Source of the DNA: Galbibacter kalidii
GTDB taxonomy: Bacteria; Bacteroidota; Bacteroidia; Flavobacteriales; Flavobacteriaceae
DNA length: 64,000 nt
NCBI RefSeq assembly: GCF_026241135.1
Contig: NZ_JAPFGA010000008.1
Location: 62,001-126,000 of the forward strand
Direction of reading: 5' to 3'
Made by a program: the position numbers and the translations under genes. Of this stretch, positions 60,595-64,000 are shown one piece after another. The notes under the pieces are model-generated. The model did not search any database. It was not told where the DNA came from and saw only the letters and a list, made by a program, of their open reading frames with translations. Numbering within the stretch: the stretch's first letter is position 1; every line of letters begins with the position of its first letter.

Positions 60595-61530
60595 ATGTCA
60601 ACAAAATTCTTAAATGATAGTTCCTGTTGTAAAGATGGAACAAATGACCAGCCCGAACCACAGGATTGCCTGGACAAATGGAAGGAGCAATTAGATGATG
60701 TTTGCAATCAGTATAATGAAACCGCAGCTGAGACTTCAAAGTATAAAGAAGAATATACAAACTCTCAGGCTTGGTATAAAAAACTTGAAAATTGGAATAC
60801 CATCATTAAAGATACTGATGAGAAAGCCAATCAAATAGTAACCGAACTCGAATTTTTCCTCGAACAGGTAAAAATAGTTTGTGAGAATTCTGAATGTACG
60901 ACAGAAGCTCTGGAGCAATTGACTTGTTTAGTAAAAACAATATTTGATTGCCTTTACACCTATAAACAGGGCGAAGAAGGACTCAAAGACAAAATCAAAG
61001 ATTTCAAAGAAGCAATTGAATGCCTTTCCAATATTGATGAGGAAGACAAAGCAGAAGTGATGAAATGCATTGAAGACTATGAGCAAAAAATAACGCTCGT
61101 TTGTGAAATGCAGGATGCTATTCTTTCCAAACTTCTTGAAACGCTTAAATGCGCCCATCTTTTACATGCATATATATGTGGAGATGATGGTCTAATGTCC
61201 AAGTTAGAAGGTATTTTGGTTGATTTCAATGGCGTAGAAGAAGATGAAGACGAAGACTGCGATCCGGAAGAAGAGCAGGAAGAACAAGATGATGATACTG
61301 ATCAATATCCTTGTAATGATAAAAAAGCGAAGCCTAAGCCAAAATTCCCTATAAATGAAAGCGATTACTATAAGGAAATTGAGGAGGCTCTTGAGGCAGC
61401 TAAAGAAAAAACTACTGAGCTGGAAGAACAGTGGATCGAAAGCAAGAAGATAAGTGATGGTATGTTATCGCAGAAAAACAGCTTAAAAGATGCTATAGAA
61501 ACTGCAGAAGCAGCTGAAAGCGGAAAATAA
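60595..61530 (+). CDS. Second Cys-rich, acidic helical protein in the cluster
   Basis: A 311-residue protein with about 15 Cys, coiled-coil-like helices, and a very acidic stretch (EEDEDEDCDPEEEQEEQDDD, about 217-236) before a Lys/Pro-rich linker. The residue style matches the upstream neighbour, though I cannot align them by eye. 30 bp after that gene and 35 bp before the first tube gene, so all are co-transcribed. No known family is recognised. An accessory, cargo or chaperone role is possible. Confidence 0.55.
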   Translation: MSTKFLNDSSCCKDGTNDQPEPQDCLDKWKEQLDDVCNQYNETAAETSKYKEEYTNSQAWYKKLENWNTIIKDTDEKANQIVTELEFFLEQVKIVCENSECTTEALEQLTCLVKTIFDCLYTYKQGEEGLKDKIKDFKEAIECLSNIDEEDKAEVMKCIEDYEQKITLVCEMQDAILSKLLETLKCAHLLHAYICGDDGLMSKLEGILVDFNGVEEDEDEDCDPEEEQEEQDDDTDQYPCNDKKAKPKPKFPINESDYYKEIEEALEAAKEKTTELEEQWIESKKISDGMLSQKNSLKDAIETAEAAESGK

Positions 61531-61565
61531 TTAGATAAATAGTATAAACTAAAAAATAAAGTAAA

Positions 61566-62033
61566 ATGGCAGCAATAGGAGATTATCCATTACCAAAGTT
61601 TCATTTTAAGGTGGAATGGGGAGAGGATTTCAGGATCGGCTTTACCGAAGTAAGCGGACTTGACTTTGAAACAGAAGTTATTGAATATCGTGAAGGTAGC
61701 AATAAAAAATATAATAAGACTAAACAACCCGGTCTTACTAAGTACAGTAACATTACGCTTAAAAGAGGAACTTTTGAAGGCGATTTTGATTTCTTTACAG
61801 AATGGCAAAAAACATATTATTTCCAGGAAGGAAATGATACAGGAAGTAAGTACAGACGTTCTGTTACCATTAAACTTCTTAATGAAAACCATGAACCTAT
61901 CATAACATGGATACTGGAAAATGCATGGCCAAGTAAAGTACAGTCAACAGACCTTAAAGCTGATGCGAACGAGGTGGCTATTGAAACCATGGAAATTGTT
62001 CATGAAGGATTAACCATTTTGGAAGCTAAGTAA
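61566..62033 (+). CDS. Inner tube protein 1 (gp19-like)
   Basis: A 155-residue phage tail tube-like protein: PLPKFHFKVEWGEDFRIGFT, EVSGLDFETEVIEYREGS, GLTKYSNITLKRGTFEGDFD, and VTIKLLNENHEPIITWILEN-type sequence. This is the main tube protein type of PVC/Afp and T6SS-like machines (Hcp-like fold, T4 gp19 family), which stacks as hexameric rings inside the sheath. The next tube gene begins 2 bp later. Confidence 0.9.
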   Translation: MAAIGDYPLPKFHFKVEWGEDFRIGFTEVSGLDFETEVIEYREGSNKKYNKTKQPGLTKYSNITLKRGTFEGDFDFFTEWQKTYYFQEGNDTGSKYRRSVTIKLLNENHEPIITWILENAWPSKVQSTDLKADANEVAIETMEIVHEGLTILEAK

Positions 62034-62035
62034 TT

Positions 62036-62494
62036 ATGGTGTCTGACTATCAAATAGTTGGTTTTCACTTTCGGGTAGTGTTTTTAAACCTGCCAACCGA
62101 AAAGAAAGAAGTAGATGTAAAATTTCAATCGGTAACAGGGCTTGATGTTCAAATAGATAAAGAAACCATAAAAGAAGGTGGGGAAAACAGGTTTGAACAC
62201 AACCTTCCGGGAAGGCGAAAATACACCCCCTTAACTTTGAAAAGGGGTATTCTTAAACCTGATGATTCCGGCTTGACAAAATGGTTTCAACAAGCGTTTC
62301 AAGATCTGATTATTAAACCTGTTGCTAAAGTAGATGTGGAATTACTCAATGAAAACCACGATATATTGATGCAGTGGGAGTTGTCCCATGTGTGGCCTGT
62401 AAGCTGGAAGGTGGGAGAACTTAATGCTGAAAGGGGAGAGGTACTTATCGAGACTCTGGAGCTAAACTATAACCGCTACAAATTGGTAAATTAA
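62036..62494 (+). CDS. Inner tube protein 2 (gp19-like)
   Basis: A 152-residue second tube-type protein with QIVGFHFRVVFLNLP, FQSVTGLDVQIDKETIKEGG, RKYTPLTLKRGILKPDDSGL and VELLNENHDILMQWELSHVW. It has the same fold as the neighbour upstream but is clearly diverged. In related machines the second tube protein is at the tip joining tube to spike or baseplate (known from PVC/Afp, where it is called Pvc5). Confidence 0.9.
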   Translation: MVSDYQIVGFHFRVVFLNLPTEKKEVDVKFQSVTGLDVQIDKETIKEGGENRFEHNLPGRRKYTPLTLKRGILKPDDSGLTKWFQQAFQDLIIKPVAKVDVELLNENHDILMQWELSHVWPVSWKVGELNAERGEVLIETLELNYNRYKLVN

Positions 62495-62506
62495 ATCCAT
62501 AATACC

Positions 62507-62665
62507 ATGCCAATAGAAATCAGGGAACTTATAATCAAGGCAAAAGTTGATAATGAAGGAGCTTCCACAACCGCAAGCTCGTCAGGATCGGGAAATTCCG
62601 AAATTAATATCAATGAGATTGCAGAGCAAGTATTGAGGATAATCAAAGAAAAATCTGAGCGATAA
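62507..62665 (+). CDS. DUF5908-family small protein
   Basis: A 52-residue protein, MPIEIRELIIKAKVDNEGAS, with a serine/glycine linker and a C-terminal helix NEIAEQVLRIIKEKSER. The N-terminus matches DUF5908, a short family found in Bacteroidetes contractile injection clusters. Its last base overlaps the next start codon (TAATG). It may connect tube and baseplate components. Confidence 0.8.
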   Translation: MPIEIRELIIKAKVDNEGASTTASSSGSGNSEININEIAEQVLRIIKEKSER

Positions 62666-63372
62666 TGGGACAGGAGGGAAAATTAATAAAGGTATTGATA
62701 GAAGCTTATGACGATGAGGACTTTCAGAAAAAATCGAAAATAGATCCAAATCCTATTTCATTGCCTGTAAATCCAGAGAGCTATACAAAAAACTACAAAG
62801 TAGAACTTAATCAACAACAAGGACAGGGAAATCAGGGAACAAACCCTGATTATAAAGGAACCAAGCCCGAGGAATTGAAACTGGAATTCATTTTCGATGG
62901 CACTGAGACCATAGAAGGCTATATATATAATAGTGGGAATCATTCGGTAAAAAAGCAGATAGACATTTTTATGGATGCGGTGTATAATATGAACGGGGAC
63001 ATACACAGGCCTCATTTTTTGAAGGTTAAATGGGGAGATTTAACATTTCCCTGTATCCTTTCCAACCTTGATTTAAATTATACGCTATTTGATCACTGTG
63101 GTAATCCTCTTAGAGTAAAAGCTAGTGCTACATTTCTGAATTATATCGCACAAAAAGAGCGTGTAGCAAGAGAAAATAAAAAATCGCCGGACCTTACCCA
63201 CGTAAGGATGGCCAAGGCTGGAGATAGATTGGATTTAATGACATCAAACATATATAATGATCCCAAATATGTGACTCAAGTTGCAAAGGCCAATGACCTG
63301 ACAAGCTTCAGGCAAATACAACCCGGTAAAGAATTTATTTTTCCACCATTGGATAAAACAGCTACAACATAA
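62665..63372 (+). CDS. LysM-containing tail adaptor (Pvc7-like)
   Basis: A 235-residue protein. N-terminal part GKLIKVLIEAYDDEDFQKKS to LPVNPESYTKNYKVEL matches the CIS tube-to-spike adaptor, with HRPHFLKVKWGDLTFPCILS and LDLNYTLFDHCGNPLRVKAS in the middle. The last ~45 residues form a LysM-like domain (VRMAKAGDRLDLMTSNIYND, FRQIQPGKEFIFPPL). In Pvc7-type proteins the LysM domain holds the spike. Start overlaps the DUF5908 stop codon. Confidence 0.88.
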   Translation: MGQEGKLIKVLIEAYDDEDFQKKSKIDPNPISLPVNPESYTKNYKVELNQQQGQGNQGTNPDYKGTKPEELKLEFIFDGTETIEGYIYNSGNHSVKKQIDIFMDAVYNMNGDIHRPHFLKVKWGDLTFPCILSNLDLNYTLFDHCGNPLRVKASATFLNYIAQKERVARENKKSPDLTHVRMAKAGDRLDLMTSNIYNDPKYVTQVAKANDLTSFRQIQPGKEFIFPPLDKTATT

Positions 63373-63394
63373 ATTCAAACAAATTAAAATATAT

Positions 63395-64000
63395 ATGAAA
63401 GAGAGAGAAATTCCTGTAGAAGCTACGCACAATGTTGCAACTTTTGATATACTCATTGATGGCCAATTGGTAGATCCTGGGTATCAGGTGCTTTCTATTT
63501 CCATTATTAAAGAAGTAAATAGAATCCCTTCTGCAAAAATAGTGTTTAAAGATGGCGATTCTTCCGAAGAATCATTCACTATCAGCGAAGAGGAAGGTTT
63601 TTTGCCGGGAAAATCTGTTCATATAAAAGCAGGCCGGGATAGTGAAAACAACCAGCTTTTTAAAGGCATCATAGTTAAACACGGGATCCGCGCCAAGGAG
63701 AGCGGGGAAACGGAGCTGATTATAGATTGCAGGGATGAATCCGTTAAAATGACCCTTGGTCGACATAACCATTATTATGAAAACGCCAAAGACAGTGAAA
63801 TTATGGAAGAGGTCATTGGTAGATATTCGGGTTTAAGCCATGAAGTGGATGTAACAAACTTAAACCACCCCGAAATGGTACAACATCATTGCACCGACTG
63901 GGACTTTATTCTTATGCGGGCAGAAGCTAATGGAAAATTAGTGACAGTAGACGATGGAAAGATCAATATAAAATCTCCTGAAACCAATACAGATCCTGCT
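63395..64000 (+). CDS. VgrG-like spike protein (Pvc8-like), N-terminal part
   Basis: A partial gene: the first 202 codons are in the window and the frame is still open at its end. It starts MKEREIPVEATHNVATFDIL, and contains IDGQLVDPGYQVLSISIIKE, a GKSVHIKAGR loop, FKGIIVKHGIRAKESG and HHCTDWDFILMRAEANGKLV, the N-terminal hub of VgrG/gpD proteins. The trimeric spike tips the tube and may carry effectors at its C-terminus, outside this window. Confidence 0.88.
   Translation, partial: MKEREIPVEATHNVATFDILIDGQLVDPGYQVLSISIIKEVNRIPSAKIVFKDGDSSEESFTISEEEGFLPGKSVHIKAGRDSENNQLFKGIIVKHGIRAKESGETELIIDCRDESVKMTLGRHNHYYENAKDSEIMEEVIGRYSGLSHEVDVTNLNHPEMVQHHCTDWDFILMRAEANGKLVTVDDGKINIKSPETNTDPA

Overview
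The window looks like a chromosomal segment of a marine member of the Flavobacteriaceae (Bacteroidetes). The signs are SusC/SusD-type outer-membrane genes, several promoters with the Bacteroidetes TAnnTTTG -7 box, low G+C content, many lipoproteins and flavobacterial conserved families (DUF4251, DUF4377, DUF6952, DUF5908). No rRNA, tRNA or CRISPR array is visible.

Layout. (1) 1-2040: the tail of xylose isomerase and an SSS-family sugar symporter. (2) 2040-16300: an accessory region built of short gene blocks. The blocks are separated by four large copies and one small partial copy of one promoter-bearing repeat; two copies still carry the 3' end and terminator of the symporter gene. Inside are two ArsR/SRPBCC modules with palindromic operators at the promoter, a NAD(P)-binding protein, an AraC-type regulator, an antitoxin beside a broken toxin, a reverse transcriptase followed by a compact structured RNA and a SLATT-like membrane protein (probably an RT-ncRNA-effector defence system), a TIM-barrel protein, a Crp-type regulator, an azoreductase-like protein and a sigma factor/DUF2703 pair. 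(3) 16400-37200: mostly core genes: MATE efflux, PAP2 phosphatase, adenine deaminase, a GT2/LAB_N/ArnT-like lipid-glycosylation operon, MeaB, Ohr, Smr, cysteine desulfurase, a porin with AmtB and PII, CrcB, MazG-like and methyltransferase genes. (4) 37300-51060: a polysaccharide utilisation locus with rhamnose mutarotase, sulfatase, GH31, SusD, SusC, GH106 and GH105. This set fits a sulfated, rhamnose- and uronate-containing polymer such as ulvan. Four promoters in the locus share one motif, GCACAGGAT, always 21 nt upstream of the -7 box; one of them appears to drive a small RNA. (5) 51300-55100: DUF6952, thioredoxin and peroxiredoxin genes, GNAT, RluA-type and DUF4251 genes. (6) 55300-64000: a PAS-LuxR regulator and the first part of a contractile injection system: DUF4255, an unknown protein, sheath, two Cys-rich proteins, two tube proteins, DUF5908, LysM adaptor and a VgrG-like spike running off the window.

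The two most notable items are the RT / structured RNA / SLATT operon at 9826-11941 and the shared promoter architecture of the polysaccharide locus. All assignments come from reading sequence and motifs by eye; no database search was possible.
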